Counted from the first letter of the stretch, positions 36,060-46,352 are shown. The stretch is DNA of 64,000 nt from Bradyrhizobium sp. (GCF_027307225.1 NZ_DAHUXJ010000015.1:1-64000); one strand, 5' to 3'. Made by a program: numbers and translations. Notes: a model not told the origin generated them from the sequence alone.

Positions 36060-38248
36060 CAGATCGTTTCCCTGTGCTGGCGCGCGCGCAGGGCGTTGAG
36101 CATCACGAGCAGCGATGAACCGGACATCGCAGCCGCCGCGATCAGCGGCGTCACGAATCCGGCAATGGCGATCGGCACGGCGAGCACATTATAGATGACT
36201 GCAAGCCACAAATTCTGCCGCATCAGCCGCAGCGCCTTGCGCGAAACAGTAATCGCGGCCTCGACAGGCGCAAGCCGCTCGCCGAGAAACACGGCATCGG
36301 CGACAGCCTGACTCATATGCGTCGCGGTGACCGGCGACATCGAGGCATGGGCGGCTGCCAGCGCGGGTGCATCGTTCAGGCCGTCGCCGACCATGAGCAC
36401 CTTGCGCCCATCGCGCTTGATCTGCTCGATGCGCTCGATCTTGTCGACTGGGGTCACTTCCGCACGCCATCGGTGAATGCCGAGTGCCAGCGCCGCTTCC
36501 CTCACAGCCGGCTCGCGGTCACCGGAAAGCATCTCGACGGTCAGGCCCGTCCGATGCAGTGCCGAGATGACCTTTGCGGCATCAGCGCGGATCCGCTGGC
36601 GGACGGCGAAGACATAATGCCTCTCACCATGCCGGAACGCGACGACGGATGCCTCCGGGTCGCCTTGCAGAATTTCGTTGGCGGATTTATCGGCACCACA
36701 CCAGGAGGGACGGCCGAGCCTGACTTCAAGACCATCCATTACGCCGTAGACGCCCTGCCCCGGCTCCTCCTCGATGCCGGGCAGCGGCGCTTTGGCACCA
36801 GCCGCGCGCGCCACTGCAGCGGCCACTGGATGGCGGCTCGACAGCGCTAGGCGGCCTGCGAGTTCGAAGACGCATGCGGGAATGGCAGCCGCATTCGCGA
36901 CATCGAGCTCCGGCAAGGTCAGCGTGCCCGTCTTGTCGAAAATCACCCGGTCGATCTCCGCGATACGCTCAATCGCATCGCCCGAATTGAGCAATACGCC
37001 CGAGCCGAACAGTGCACCGGAAGCGACCGTCTGCACTGCGGGGATGGCAAGGCCAAGCGCACAAGGGCAAGTGATGATGAGCACCGCGATCGCGATCACG
37101 ATCGAATCATGCAGCCCGGCACCAGCAATCAGCCATCCGATCATGGTCAACAGGGCGGTAGCATGGACGGCTGGGGCGTAGAGCCTCGAAGCGCGTTCGG
37201 CCAGGCGCAGATAGCGCGAACGCGACTGCACGGCACTTTCGAGCAACCGCGAGATTTCGGACAACAGCGTGCCTTCGGAGGCCGCCGATACCCTGACGCG
37301 CAACGCACCGGATCGCACCAGTGTCCCTGCATAAATCGCGCTTCCCGCCACGGCCGTGGTTGGCAGCGTCTCGCCGGTGATCAGGCTCTGGTCGATCTCG
37401 GACCGTCCGCTGATGACGCTGCCGTCGACCGCCGAACGTTCGCCGGGGCGGAGCAGAACGATGTCGCCGGGACGGATCGCCGCGACGGGAACGGTGCGAA
37501 TCTCGTCGTCATTGATGAACTTGGTCGCCGTCTCGGCCTTCAGCGCCGCCAGGTTACCGGCAAAGGCGCGGGTGCGCCGCCGCATGTTCTGGTCGAGATA
37601 ACGGCCGGCCAGCAGGAAGGCGATCAGCATGATAGCCGCATCGAAATAAGCGTGGTCGGCGTGGGTAGCGGTTTCGAACAGCGACATCGCCAATGCCAGA
37701 ATGATGCCGATCGAGATCGGCACATCCATATTAACGCCGCGGGCACGGAGCGCTGCATAGGCGGAGGAGAAGAAGGGTTGGGCCGAATAAGCAGCGGCCG
37801 GCAGCACGATCAGCGCCGAGAGCCAATGGAAGAAGTCACGCTGCTCGGGCAGCATGTCGCTGTCATTGCCGGACCAGACCGGCACCGACAGCATCATCAC
37901 ATTCATCGCCGCAAAGGCCGCAACTCCGAGGCGCCGCAGCAGCGCGCTTGCGCGCTCGGCTTCGCGCGTCTCGGCGCCGGCAGGCTCGAACGGATAGGCC
38001 CTGTAACCAAGTTCGGCGAGACGATCGACGAACAGCGCCGGATCGACCGCGCCCTCCTTCCACTCCAGCGCCAGGCGACGATCGGTCAGATTGACTCGCG
38101 CCGAGGTGACATCCGGGATCTTCGACAGATTGCGCTCGATCTTGGCCATGCAGCCCGCGCAATTGATGCCTTCGACCGCCAAATCGAGATGCAGCAGGTC
38201 CGAACCGGCCTTCTTCAGGTAATGCGAGAAATCGATGGTCGATTGCAT
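36059..38248 (-). CDS. fixI: FixI/CcoI copper-translocating P1B ATPase
   Basis: A 729-aa pump that exports copper to the periplasm for the CuB site of cbb3 oxidase. It has an N-terminal metal-binding domain (GINCAGCMAKIE), the CPCALG membrane site, DKTGTLT, SSRHPVA and GDGLNDAPA. The ATG at 38248 has AGAGG eight bases upstream, so 100 codons of the track ORF are dropped. A decayed second copy lies at 10.4-10.9 kb. Between fixH (12 bp) and fixS (overlap). Confidence 0.95.
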   Translation of the reverse strand: MQSTIDFSHYLKKAGSDLLHLDLAVEGINCAGCMAKIERNLSKIPDVTSARVNLTDRRLALEWKEGAVDPALFVDRLAELGYRAYPFEPAGAETREAERASALLRRLGVAAFAAMNVMMLSVPVWSGNDSDMLPEQRDFFHWLSALIVLPAAAYSAQPFFSSAYAALRARGVNMDVPISIGIILALAMSLFETATHADHAYFDAAIMLIAFLLAGRYLDQNMRRRTRAFAGNLAALKAETATKFINDDEIRTVPVAAIRPGDIVLLRPGERSAVDGSVISGRSEIDQSLITGETLPTTAVAGSAIYAGTLVRSGALRVRVSAASEGTLLSEISRLLESAVQSRSRYLRLAERASRLYAPAVHATALLTMIGWLIAGAGLHDSIVIAIAVLIITCPCALGLAIPAVQTVASGALFGSGVLLNSGDAIERIAEIDRVIFDKTGTLTLPELDVANAAAIPACVFELAGRLALSSRHPVAAAVARAAGAKAPLPGIEEEPGQGVYGVMDGLEVRLGRPSWCGADKSANEILQGDPEASVVAFRHGERHYVFAVRQRIRADAAKVISALHRTGLTVEMLSGDREPAVREAALALGIHRWRAEVTPVDKIERIEQIKRDGRKVLMVGDGLNDAPALAAAHASMSPVTATHMSQAVADAVFLGERLAPVEAAITVSRKALRLMRQNLWLAVIYNVLAVPIAIAGFVTPLIAAAAMSGSSLLVMLNALRARQHRETI

Positions 38249-38259
38249 CGCCGCGCCTC

Positions 38260-38757
38260 TCAATTCAGGACTACGCGGTTGCGCGACAAGAAAAGGCGCT
38301 TCCCGGCGCGATCGGCTTCGATCACCAGATCCCACTGCCCGGCAGTAACGCCGTGCGCCATGCCGCGATAACCACCACCGCCACTCTCCGACACTTCGAA
38401 CACATGATCGGCCCTGCGGTCGGTCGGGCGTTCGAGCCGCCCAAAGACCGACAATCCCGCAAGCGACGATCCGTCCTGGGCTTTTGCATCCACGTTCAAC
38501 CGGGTCGTCCCGTCGGCGCTGCGCTCGACGTGAGCATCGACCTTCCAATTGCGTTCGCTCTGCTGATGCGCAGCCCGAATCTCCCGCTGATAGGCAAGGC
38601 TCGCGCTATAGGCGCTGTCGACTTCGGTTCCGGGCAGCGTCGCGATGGCAAGCCGCATCATCACCGCGTTGACGCTGATGACGACGGCAAAGAACGAAAC
38701 CACCGCGATCAGCACAAATCGGCCGGTAATCTGTCGTGGAGCGGATGAGCGAGCCAT
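38260..38757 (-). CDS. fixH: FixH/CcoH, cbb3 oxidase assembly protein
   Basis: A 165-aa membrane-anchored protein: one N-terminal helix (FVLIAVVSFFAVVISVNAVMM, with the family's VN..M pattern) and a periplasmic domain ending GQWDLVIEADRAGKRLFLSRN. CcoH supports cbb3 oxidase assembly. Located between fixG and fixI in the standard order. Confidence 0.93.
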   Translation of the reverse strand: MARSSAPRQITGRFVLIAVVSFFAVVISVNAVMMRLAIATLPGTEVDSAYSASLAYQREIRAAHQQSERNWKVDAHVERSADGTTRLNVDAKAQDGSSLAGLSVFGRLERPTDRRADHVFEVSESGGGGYRGMAHGVTAGQWDLVIEADRAGKRLFLSRNRVVLN

Positions 38758-38776
38758 TATGACTGTTCCTCTGGGA

Positions 38777-40249
38777 TCAGGGCATCACGAAATGGTCGAC
38801 GGCGGAGGCAACCTCGCCGAGCCCGATGTCGGTGACGCGGAATTTGACGGGCGTCGTCTTCTCCGCCTTCTCGTCGAAGGGTGCGGTCACCAGCACGCGC
38901 AGTTCGGTGGTCGTGTCGCGGGCGAGGATGATCATGGGCCTATCGGGTGTGACGGAATCGACGCCGATGACGTGGATTTGCGCGTTAGCTGGGCCATCGA
39001 TATCGATTGCGATAACACGGTCGAAGCCGCGCTTGTTGAGGAAGCGCAAGGTATAGCCGTTGCGGATCGAGCCGTCGCTGAGCCTGACTGCCACGGGATT
39101 GCGGTCGTGGAGCACGTTGAGGTCCAGCAGCGACCGCGTCAGCAGCGCATACAGCATCACCGAACAAACCACGGCGATCAGCGCCGCATAGACGATCGTC
39201 CTGGCGCGGACCGGCTTGAAGATTTCCTCTTTGCCTGCAATCCGGCGCTGGACGTTGATGTCGTTGTCGTAACCGATCAGCCTTGTGGGGCGGCCGATCT
39301 TCTTCATCACGGTATCGCAGGCGTCGATGCAGAGACCACACTGGATACAACCGAGCTGCGCGCCGTCGCGGATGTCGATGCCGGTCGGACAGACCGCCAC
39401 ACACTGGTTGCAGTCGACGCAGTCGCCGACCTTCTCGCCAAGCGAGCGCAGGTCGATCGCCTTTTTCATCGAGCAGCGCGGCTCGCCGCGATCGTATTTG
39501 TAGGTGACGTTGAGCGCCCACTCGTCGGTCAGCGCGGCCTGGATGCGCGGCCACGGACACATGTAGAGGCAGACCTGCTCCCGCGCATGGCCGGCCAAGA
39601 GATAGGTGGAGGCCGTGAGAATGCCGATCCAGATATAGGCGAGCGCCGGCGCCTGGAAGGTGGCGAGATCCTTCACCAGGGTCGGCGCGTCGGAGAAATA
39701 GAGGACCCAGGCGCCGCCCGTCCACCAGGCGATCATGAGCCAGATGACGTGTTTCAACGAGCGCAGCGCCAGGCGATTGGCGGTCATCGGACCGGCATCG
39801 GCCTTGATCCGCTCGCGGCGGTCGCCCTCGGTCCAGCGCTCGACCGCGTAGAACAGGTCGGTCCAGACCGTCTGTGGACAAAAGTAGCCGCACCAGATGC
39901 GGCCACCGAGCGCATTCATCAGGAACAGCGTAAAGGCGGCGAGGATCAACAGCCCGGTGAAGTAATAGACCTCTTGCGGCCAAAGCTCGATGAAGAAGAA
40001 ATAGAAGCGTTCGTTGGGAAAGTCGATCAGCACGGCCTGATCGGGCGCGCCAAGACCGCGATTCCAGCGCACGAACGGCAGGAGGTAATAGACGCCGAGG
40101 CAGAACGCCATCAGCCCCCATTTGATGCGGCGGAAAGTGCCGGAAACGCGCTGCGGATAGACCTTCTTGTGCGGCTCGTAGAGCGGCATGTCATCGTCGG
40201 CGCTCAAGAGCTCGTTCGGTGTGACGTTCTTGTTCATCGGAAGGCTCAT
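38777..40249 (-). CDS. fixG: FixG/CcoG, ferredoxin-like cbb3 assembly protein
   Basis: A 490-aa membrane protein with about five helices, two 4Fe-4S sites (CVDCNQCVAVCP and CIQCGLCIDACD), and a C-terminal Ig-like periplasmic domain. CcoG reduces Cu(II) to Cu(I) for cbb3 assembly. First gene of fixGHIS; a perfect FixK box is 50 bp upstream. The C-terminal domain is homologous to the partial gene at 63.6-64 kb. Confidence 0.95.
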   Translation of the reverse strand: MSLPMNKNVTPNELLSADDDMPLYEPHKKVYPQRVSGTFRRIKWGLMAFCLGVYYLLPFVRWNRGLGAPDQAVLIDFPNERFYFFFIELWPQEVYYFTGLLILAAFTLFLMNALGGRIWCGYFCPQTVWTDLFYAVERWTEGDRRERIKADAGPMTANRLALRSLKHVIWLMIAWWTGGAWVLYFSDAPTLVKDLATFQAPALAYIWIGILTASTYLLAGHAREQVCLYMCPWPRIQAALTDEWALNVTYKYDRGEPRCSMKKAIDLRSLGEKVGDCVDCNQCVAVCPTGIDIRDGAQLGCIQCGLCIDACDTVMKKIGRPTRLIGYDNDINVQRRIAGKEEIFKPVRARTIVYAALIAVVCSVMLYALLTRSLLDLNVLHDRNPVAVRLSDGSIRNGYTLRFLNKRGFDRVIAIDIDGPANAQIHVIGVDSVTPDRPMIILARDTTTELRVLVTAPFDEKAEKTTPVKFRVTDIGLGEVASAVDHFVMP

Positions 40250-40292
40250 CGAAATCCTCCGATAGCGCTACACCTCGCCACGATGGCTGGAC

Positions 40293-40306
40293 TTGACCTG
40301 CGTCAA
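40293..40306. promoter_or_regulatory. FixK/FNR-type box, fixG promoter
   Basis: Perfect TTGA-CCTGCG-TCAA, 50 bp upstream of fixG and 22 bp beyond fixP, giving fixGHIS its own promoter. Confidence 0.85.
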
Positions 40307-40327
40307 CCGGTCTAGCCCCTGCCGCAC

Positions 40328-41200
40328 TTATTTGCCGCCGCCCAGCGAGTGCACATAGACCGTCAGCGCCTTGATCGTCACCGGATCAAGGCGTCCGCTC
40401 CAGGCCGGCATCACGCCGGCGCGGCCGTTTGTGATGGTCTCGACGAGGGTGGCTTCGTCCGATCCATAGAGCCAAATCTTGTCGGTCAGGTTCGGCGCCC
40501 CCATTTCCTGGTTGCCTTTGCCCGCCTCGCCATGGCAGCTCGCGCAGTTTTCCGCAAAGATCTTCTTGCCGGCCGCAGCGTCATAGCCCGGCGCCGTCGA
40601 GAGGTCGGACAGCGAGCGCACATAGTTGGTGACGGTGACGATTTCGTCCCTCTTCAGGATCTCATCGCGTCCGAAGGCGAGCATCTGGCCCTCGTGCGCC
40701 TTGGTGTGTCCGGAACGCGCACCGAACTCGATGGTCTGCATGATCTGGTCGAGCGACCCGCCCCACAGCCAATCGTCATCATTCAGGTTCGGATAGCCCT
40801 TCGCACCCGCCGCGCCGCTGCCGTGGCAGGGTGCGCAATTATCGCCGAACACGGTCTTGCCGCGCGCCCGCGCGAGCGCCAGCAGCGTCGGGTCCTTCTC
40901 GATGTCGGCAAGAGACGCGGTGCCGAGCGCTTTCATCTTCTCGCCGCGCAAGGCTTCGAGATTGGCGAGCTCGTCAGCAACGCTTGCGCGCGTCGAATAA
41001 TGAAACAGCCCGCTCGTATAGCCCGTCACCAGCGGCCACGCCGGGTAGACCACCCAATAGCCGATCGCCCAGATGATGGTGGCGTAGAAGGTGAGAATCC
41101 ACCACCGCGGCAAGGGCGTATTCAACTCCTTGATGCCGTCCCATTCGTGGCCCGTGGTCGCGTGGCCCGAAACGTGATCGATATCGCCATGCTCACTCAT
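40328..41200 (-). CDS. fixP: FixP/CcoP, diheme subunit of cbb3 oxidase
   Basis: A 290-aa membrane-anchored cytochrome with one N-terminal helix (WWILTFYATIIWAIGYWVVYPAWP) and heme sites CAPCH and CASCH in the periplasmic part. It passes electrons to FixO and FixN. Starts 3 bp after the fixQ stop. Last gene of fixNOQP. Confidence 0.97.
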   Translation of the reverse strand: MSEHGDIDHVSGHATTGHEWDGIKELNTPLPRWWILTFYATIIWAIGYWVVYPAWPLVTGYTSGLFHYSTRASVADELANLEALRGEKMKALGTASLADIEKDPTLLALARARGKTVFGDNCAPCHGSGAAGAKGYPNLNDDDWLWGGSLDQIMQTIEFGARSGHTKAHEGQMLAFGRDEILKRDEIVTVTNYVRSLSDLSTAPGYDAAAGKKIFAENCASCHGEAGKGNQEMGAPNLTDKIWLYGSDEATLVETITNGRAGVMPAWSGRLDPVTIKALTVYVHSLGGGK

Positions 41201-41203
41201 CTA

Positions 41204-41368
41204 TCAATCCTCCCGCAGCGGCATCTTGGCCGCGGCATCGAACAGCGCTTTGTTGCGGGGGCGCAGCGCGTAAATGACGATGGCAGCAAAAATGGCAACG
41301 AAGACCGGCGTCCAAAATGAGAGGACGAGATGCGAAGCCAGGTTCTCGATGGAAACGATTGCTTTCAT
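41204..41368 (-). CDS. fixQ: FixQ/CcoQ, small cbb3 oxidase subunit
   Basis: Missing from the track as too short. A 54-aa single-helix protein: LVLSFWTPVFVAIFAAIVIYAL then the basic RPRNKALFDAAAKMPL, typical of CcoQ. It lies 11 bp after fixO and 3 bp before fixP. It stabilises the assembled oxidase. Confidence 0.93.
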   Translation of the reverse strand: MKAIVSIENLASHLVLSFWTPVFVAIFAAIVIYALRPRNKALFDAAAKMPLRED

Positions 41369-41379
41369 GTCCGACCTCT

Positions 41380-42114
41380 TCAGCGCAAATTCGCTTTTTC
41401 GTCGTAGAGTTTGAAGTCGACAAGCGTGCCCAGCATCTGCAGATAGGCGACCAGCGCATCGAGCTCGGTGGGATTGCCGCCCTTGCCGTCGAAGTTGCGC
41501 ACGGCGGCCTTCGGATAACGCTTCTGAAATGCGTCTATACCGGCATTGTCGGGATCGGCCTGCGCCAGCAGATCGGCCTTGGCGTTGGCGATCTGATCGT
41601 CGGTATAGGGAACGCCGACGGCGCGGCTGGTGCGAAGATGCGCGGCAATATCATCAATATTGACCTCGGTCGCAGCGAGTGCCGGATAGCCGGGCATCAC
41701 CGACTGCGGCACAATCGCTCTGGGATCGGTCAGGTGTCGAACGTGCCAGTCATCGGAATATTTCGCGCCGACCCGGGCGAGGTCTGGACCCGTCCGCTTC
41801 GATCCCCACTGGAAGGGATGGTCGTACATGCTCTCGGCGGCGAGTGAATAATGACCGTAGCGCTCGACTTCGTCACGCAGCGGGCGGATCATCTGCGAAT
41901 GGCAGAGGTAACATCCCTCGCGGACATAGATGTTGCGGCCGGTTAGCTCCAGCGGCGTATACGGACGCACGCCGTCGACCACCTCGATAGTGCTTTTCAG
42001 GTAGAAGAGCGGGGTGATCTCCACCAAGCCGCCGACCGCGATGACCGCGAGAATGCCCGCGATCAGGATGATCGAATTCTTCTCGAATATCTTGTGTCGA
42101 TTCCAGAGAGACAT
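41380..42114 (-). CDS. fixO: FixO/CcoO, monoheme subunit of cbb3 oxidase
   Basis: A 244-aa membrane-anchored cytochrome c with an N-terminal helix and one heme site ([10 protein letters not shown]), followed by the family's [19 protein letters not shown] segment. Eight bp after fixN. Confidence 0.97.
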   Translation of the reverse strand: MSLWNRHKIFEKNSIILIAGILAVIAVGGLVEITPLFYLKSTIEVVDGVRPYTPLELTGRNIYVREGCYLCHSQMIRPLRDEVERYGHYSLAAESMYDHPFQWGSKRTGPDLARVGAKYSDDWHVRHLTDPRAIVPQSVMPGYPALAATEVNIDDIAAHLRTSRAVGVPYTDDQIANAKADLLAQADPDNAGIDAFQKRYPKAAVRNFDGKGGNPTELDALVAYLQMLGTLVDFKLYDEKANLR

Positions 42115-42122
42115 GGGAAGAC

Positions 42123-43778
42123 CTATTCGGCAGGCTGGAGCAGGCCGGCGGCTTGCGTTTCTTCAGCTTCACCCGCGTTAACCGTCATCCAGAGATTGAA
42201 GGCCATGATCAGCGCGCCGATCAGGAACAAGGCGCCACCGGCTGCGCGGATGATGTAGAAGGGATGCATGGCCTCGACCGACTCGATGAAGGAATATTCC
42301 AGGAAGCCAAGCGAGGTGTAGGCGCGCCACATTAGCCCCTGCAGGATGCCCGATACCCACATCGCGGAGATGTAGAGGACGATGCCGATGGTCGATATCC
42401 AGAAGTGCCAGTTCACCAGCTTCAGGCTGTAGAGCCCCTTGCGATTCCAGAGCCAGGGCACCAGGCAATAGAGTGCGCCGAAGGAAACGAAGCCGACCCA
42501 GCCAAGTGCGCCGGAATGAACGTGACCAATCGTCCAGTCGGTATAGTGACTCAGCGAATTGACCACCTTGACCGACATCATCGGCCCCTCGAAGGTCGCC
42601 ATCCCGTAGAAAGCCACGGAAACCACGAGCATGCGCAGCACGGGATCGGTGCGCAGCTTGTCCCAGGCACCCGACAGCGTCATCAGGCCGTTGATCATGC
42701 CGCCCCAGGACGGCATCCAGAGCATGATGGAGAAGGTCATGCCAAGCGTCTGCGCCCAGTCAGGCAGCGCCGTATAATGAAGGTGGTGCGGGCCGGCCCA
42801 GATATAGAGGAAGATCAGGGCCCAGAAGTGGATGATGGAGAGCCGGTAAGAATAGATCGGACGCTCTGCTCGCTTCGGGATGAAGTAGTACATGATGGCA
42901 AGGAAGCCGGCAGTGAGGAAGAAGCCGACCGCATTGTGGCCGTACCACCATTGGAACATGGCATCCTGCACGCCGCCCCACGCGATGTAGGACTTTGAGC
43001 CGAACACCGATACCGGCAGCGCGGGATTGTTCCCGAGATGGAGCACGGCGATGGTGACAATGAACGCCAGATAGAACCAGTTGGCGACAAAGATGTGCGG
43101 TTCCTTGCGCTTGACCAGCGTCATCAGGAACACCAAGAGATAGGTGACCCAGACGATGGTCAGCCATAGATCCGCGTACCACTCCGGCTCCGCATATTCC
43201 TTTGACTGCGTGACGCCGAGCAGATAGCCGGTGCCGGCGATGACGATGAAGAAATTGTAACCGAGCACGACGAACCAGGGTGCGAGATCTCCGGAGAGTC
43301 GCGTGCGGCAGGTCTTTTGCACAACGTAAAACGAAGTGGCGATCAAGACATTGCCTCCGAAGGCGAAGATGACCGCTGATGTGTGAAGGGGCCTCAGGCG
43401 ACCGAAGGTTGTCCAGGGCAAATCGAAATTCAGCGACGGCCATGCGAGCTGGGAAGCGATGATAAGCCCCACGGTAAAGCCCGCGATGCCCCAGAAGATC
43501 GCCGCGACCGACGCAAACTTGATCGGCCCCAGACTGTAGTTGGGGCGCCCATTGATCTCCTGCGGCGGCAACTCTGCTGGACGATCGTAATAGCGGTTGA
43601 GAATTACGAAGGACGCGGCGATGCTGGCGACGCATGCGAGCGAAGCATGAAAGGCGAACGGTGTATCATGAGCAAATCCTGCACCGATCAGACACAGAAA
43701 TGCGAGCACCGCGAACAGCGGCCATAATACCGCTTCTCCAAACGTCATTGATTTTACGCTGGCGGAGGCGTTCGTCAT
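42123..43778 (-). CDS. fixN: FixN/CcoN, catalytic subunit of cbb3 oxidase
   Basis: A 551-aa heme-copper oxidase subunit I with about 12 helices that reduces oxygen with high affinity and pumps protons. Ligand histidines fit [23 protein letters not shown] and [12 protein letters not shown]. The upstream ORF extension is rejected: the ATG at 43778 has GAAGGA upstream and a perfect FixK box 67 bp away. Leads fixNOQP. Confidence 0.97.
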   Translation of the reverse strand: MTNASASVKSMTFGEAVLWPLFAVLAFLCLIGAGFAHDTPFAFHASLACVASIAASFVILNRYYDRPAELPPQEINGRPNYSLGPIKFASVAAIFWGIAGFTVGLIIASQLAWPSLNFDLPWTTFGRLRPLHTSAVIFAFGGNVLIATSFYVVQKTCRTRLSGDLAPWFVVLGYNFFIVIAGTGYLLGVTQSKEYAEPEWYADLWLTIVWVTYLLVFLMTLVKRKEPHIFVANWFYLAFIVTIAVLHLGNNPALPVSVFGSKSYIAWGGVQDAMFQWWYGHNAVGFFLTAGFLAIMYYFIPKRAERPIYSYRLSIIHFWALIFLYIWAGPHHLHYTALPDWAQTLGMTFSIMLWMPSWGGMINGLMTLSGAWDKLRTDPVLRMLVVSVAFYGMATFEGPMMSVKVVNSLSHYTDWTIGHVHSGALGWVGFVSFGALYCLVPWLWNRKGLYSLKLVNWHFWISTIGIVLYISAMWVSGILQGLMWRAYTSLGFLEYSFIESVEAMHPFYIIRAAGGALFLIGALIMAFNLWMTVNAGEAEETQAAGLLQPAE

Positions 43779-43838
43779 GATGCGGCTTCCTTCGGGACTG
43801 GAATGCAGGCAGGGAAACACACGCGCGGCGCGCGCGGT

Positions 43839-43852
43839 TTGATCGACATCAA
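43839..43852. promoter_or_regulatory. FixK/FNR-type box, fixN promoter
   Basis: Perfect TTGA-TCGACA-TCAA, 67 bp upstream of fixN. It overlaps the 3' end of the neighbouring four-cysteine gene. This is the best-supported box in the window because fixNOQP is a classic FixK target. Confidence 0.9.
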
Positions 43853-44298
43853 TTGCGAGCGGCAGGAAGTGGCAGGATCCGAGCGGCGGCCTGATGCATC
43901 TCGTCCGCCAACGCCCGCAGGGTCTGCTCATTTGGGCAGTATTTTGCCGGGGTCGCCCGCCGCTCGTGCTTCAGGTCTCTGGCGCAGCGTGCTTTCGACT
44001 GGCACTGGCCGCATACCCGCCGCATGTCGCGGAGCACGTCGCCGTGAGCGGCTGCCAGCTCGTCCTCGAACAGGCCGGCATGGCAGAGACGCCTGCTCAG
44101 TGACTGAAGCGAGCCCGAGGGCCTAAAAGTCAATGCACAAAGCTCCGCCTTCGACAGATTGAGCTCGCGGGCAATAGCTTCCATCTCCTGCGAGTCCAGC
44201 CGCTGCAGCTCGTTCCATCGGGCTACGACGCCTCCGAAGCGGTTTAGAAGGCCTCTGAAAACTGAACTGCGCTTCGCGACGCCTGCTTCAATCGACAT
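43849..44298 (-). CDS. Four-cysteine DUF6455-like protein, copy B
   Basis: A 149-aa protein with a helical N-terminal half and [18 protein letters not shown] then KYCPNEQT, giving C-x2-C-x5-C-x15-C. GAGGGG is eight bases before the ATG, and a perfect FixK box is centred 60 bp upstream. It sits between hemN and fixNOQP in the same direction. Family function unknown; a metal or cluster site is suggested by the cysteines. Confidence 0.78.
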   Translation of the reverse strand: MSIEAGVAKRSSVFRGLLNRFGGVVARWNELQRLDSQEMEAIARELNLSKAELCALTFRPSGSLQSLSRRLCHAGLFEDELAAAHGDVLRDMRRVCGQCQSKARCARDLKHERRATPAKYCPNEQTLRALADEMHQAAARILPLPAARN

Positions 44299-44351
44299 TG
44301 TTATGCCCCTCTTTCGCGTATTTGCCCTAAATGCCGGGAGGAGCTTCGTCG

Positions 44352-44365
44352 TTGACGCAGATCAA
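44352..44365. promoter_or_regulatory. FixK/FNR-type box
   Basis: Perfect TTGA-CGCAGA-TCAA, 60 bp upstream of the four-cysteine gene and overlapping the hemN stop codon. Confidence 0.78.
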
Positions 44366-45696
44366 ATTGCCCTGCTGAACTGTGCTGGCTCTCCCCGCCT
44401 GTACGTGTCGAAGGCTGCGGCGATGACGCGAACCACGGCTCGGCCGGCTTGCGTCACCGTCAATTTCGCGCCGTCGATCTCGACCAATCGGTCCCATTGC
44501 ATCGGCGCCAGAATCGCCATTTCATCGCGAAAGCCAGCATTTGGTGCGACGGCATCGAGATCGACGGCGAAGTCGCACATCAGGCGCTCGATGATCAGCG
44601 CGCGCTGCCGGTCTCTCTCATCGAGCCAGCATCCCCTCGCTGAAGCGAGTGAGCCCGCCTCGATGCTGCGGATATATCTGGGAACGTCCGCGATGTTCTG
44701 GACGAAACCATCCGCGAAGGTTGAGATCGACGAGGCACCAAGTCCGAGCAGGACACGGCTGGCATCGTCCGTATAGCCCTGGAAGTTGCGATGAAGCTTT
44801 CCGCTGGCCGCAGCCTGTGGAAGCGCATCGCCGGGCCTGGCAAAATGATCGAGGCCGACTTTCGTGTAGCCGGCGCGGGTCAGCTCCTCAGACATCGCCT
44901 CGGCCTGATCGATACGCTGATCCTGCGACGGCAGCTTGGCTTCATCAATCCGCCGCTGGTTGGCCTTGAGGTGTGGCAGATGGGCATAGCCGAAGCAGGC
45001 GATACGGTCCGGCGCCATCGCAGCGACCAGATTACAGGTCTTGCGGACCGATTCGACGGTCTGCAGCGGCAGGCCATAGATGAGGTCGAAGTTCAGATTG
45101 GTGATGCCCACCGACCGCAGGTGCTCGATCGCCGTCTCGATCACGGCCAATGGCTGAAGCCGGCCGATCGCAGCCTGAACCAATGGATTGACGTCCTGCA
45201 CGCCGAGGCTCGCTCGGGTCACGCCAAGTTCGCTTAGCGCCTTTGCCAATGCGGGCGTGACGCGCCGCGGGTCGAGCTCGATAGCGTGCTCAAAACCGAT
45301 ATCAAACGAGAATTGACGACGAAGCGCCGTCGCGACCGACCGCAAGCCGCGAGGTCCAAGAATGCTGGGCGTACCGCCGCCCCAATGCAATCGGGCAATC
45401 CTCGGTCTCTGCCTCATGAGACCGGCGACGAGATTGATCTCGACCTCCAGCGCGCGGCGATAGGCGTCGATCACGTCATCTCGCACCGCCATCTTGGTGT
45501 TGCAGCCGCAATAAAAGCATATCTCGCGGCAATAAGGCACGTGCAGATAGAGCGAGACGCTCTCGCGCCCGTCCAGGCTGCCGAGCCAGGCCGCGTGTTC
45601 ATCCGCCGTAACCGCTGGCGTGAAATCGGCGGCAGTCGGATATGACGTATAGCGCGGCACATTGTAGCCGGCGTAACGGCGAACGACGTTGTCCAA
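44362..45696 (-). CDS. hemN: Oxygen-independent coproporphyrinogen III oxidase HemN
   Basis: A radical SAM enzyme (about 444 aa) that makes protoporphyrinogen IX without oxygen, supplying heme for the cytochromes here. The cluster motif is YCREICFYCGC (C-x3-C-x2-C); GGGTPS and the C-terminal HemN domain are present. The track frame extends into the upstream gene; I chose the TTG at 45696, preceded by GAGG eight bases upstream, so the sequence begins with the family's VVRRYAGYNVPRYTSYPTA. The TTG choice is moderately sure. Probably in a transcript with the two small genes upstream. Confidence 0.93.
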   Translation of the reverse strand: MDNVVRRYAGYNVPRYTSYPTAADFTPAVTADEHAAWLGSLDGRESVSLYLHVPYCREICFYCGCNTKMAVRDDVIDAYRRALEVEINLVAGLMRQRPRIARLHWGGGTPSILGPRGLRSVATALRRQFSFDIGFEHAIELDPRRVTPALAKALSELGVTRASLGVQDVNPLVQAAIGRLQPLAVIETAIEHLRSVGITNLNFDLIYGLPLQTVESVRKTCNLVAAMAPDRIACFGYAHLPHLKANQRRIDEAKLPSQDQRIDQAEAMSEELTRAGYTKVGLDHFARPGDALPQAAASGKLHRNFQGYTDDASRVLLGLGASSISTFADGFVQNIADVPRYIRSIEAGSLASARGCWLDERDRQRALIIERLMCDFAVDLDAVAPNAGFRDEMAILAPMQWDRLVEIDGAKLTVTQAGRAVVRVIAAAFDTYRRGEPAQFSRAI

Positions 45697-45709
45697 GACA
45701 TCAGCCTCG

Positions 45710-45937
45710 CTAGGACGCCCAGGCCCGTTCCAGCGCGGTCGGTGCCCGGAATTCAACGGCATCCGCGAAGATCGTCCAATCGTGAACATGCTTCTGCCTG
45801 CAGAAGTCCGCCTCGGCACGCCGAACCGCTTCCGTCAGCGACGGGGCCTCGACGGTGAAAGCGGCCTGGCAGGCGCGGTGCTCGTGCCCGGTGTCGTCGC
45901 AGACGGTCTTGATAAAACGTACATCGAATGACGCCAT
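45710..45937 (-). CDS. Small conserved-looking protein upstream of hemN
   Basis: A 75-aa protein opening MASFDVRFIKTVCDDTGHEHRAC, with a fold-like middle (SLTEAVRRAEADFCRQ) and HDWTIFADAVEF. AGGA lies about nine bases before the ATG. It is 13 bp upstream of the hemN start and likely cotranscribed. No known motif is recognised. Confidence 0.6.
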   Translation of the reverse strand: MASFDVRFIKTVCDDTGHEHRACQAAFTVEAPSLTEAVRRAEADFCRQKHVHDWTIFADAVEFRAPTALERAWAS

Positions 45938-45959
45938 GGTATCTATCCTGGTGGTTCAA

Positions 45960-46118
45960 TTAGGGGGCACGCCGAATCGTCCAGCCGGTCGCAACGACGG
46001 CAAAGCCCGTGATCGCGATCACGCCGACGACAGTTAGGACGGGGCCCAGCGTGTCATGGGCCCAGCCCGTCGCAATCAAGGCCGGCAACGTGAGAAGGAG
46101 TCTCAATATCCACATCAT
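45960..46118 (-). CDS. Small two-TM protein
   Basis: A 52-aa hydrophobic protein (MMWILRLLLTLPALIATGWAHDTLG then a second helix to TGWTIRRAP). The long track ORF begins inside the FixK promoter region, so I start at the ATG at 46118. It heads a run with the 75-aa gene and hemN; the FixK box is about 109 bp upstream. No family recognised. Confidence 0.55.
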   Translation of the reverse strand: MMWILRLLLTLPALIATGWAHDTLGPVLTVVGVIAITGFAVVATGWTIRRAP

Positions 46119-46220
46119 GGACTTGCTTCGACAGTCGGCGCTGGTGTGCACATGTTGGTCTCTTGCAGCCTTCCACATTGGAGGCAGATTCAACCATATA
46201 ATTTTCGCGAGCCGCGCAAT

Positions 46221-46234
46221 TTGATGCAGGTCAA
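46221..46234. promoter_or_regulatory. FixK/FNR-type box, divergent, split by IS
   Basis: Perfect TTGA-TGCAGG-TCAA. On the minus side it serves the small membrane gene and hemN. On the plus side an IS starts 41 bp away; without the IS the box centre would be about 64 bp from the ATG now at 47139. Confidence 0.75.
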
Positions 46235-46352
46235 GGCGTCGCCGGAAAAATGGTCGCAAAGATTGTCTCGACTAGGGCCTGTCCTCAATTAGAGGATTCC
46301 CAAGGATATTATCGCGTGATTCATAGGAGGTCAGCTGATTCGGAGCTGACAG

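Noticed and set aside
38645-40315. 556-aa plus-strand ORF opposite fixG
   Set aside because: Antisense shadow; fixG has clear cluster motifs on the minus strand.
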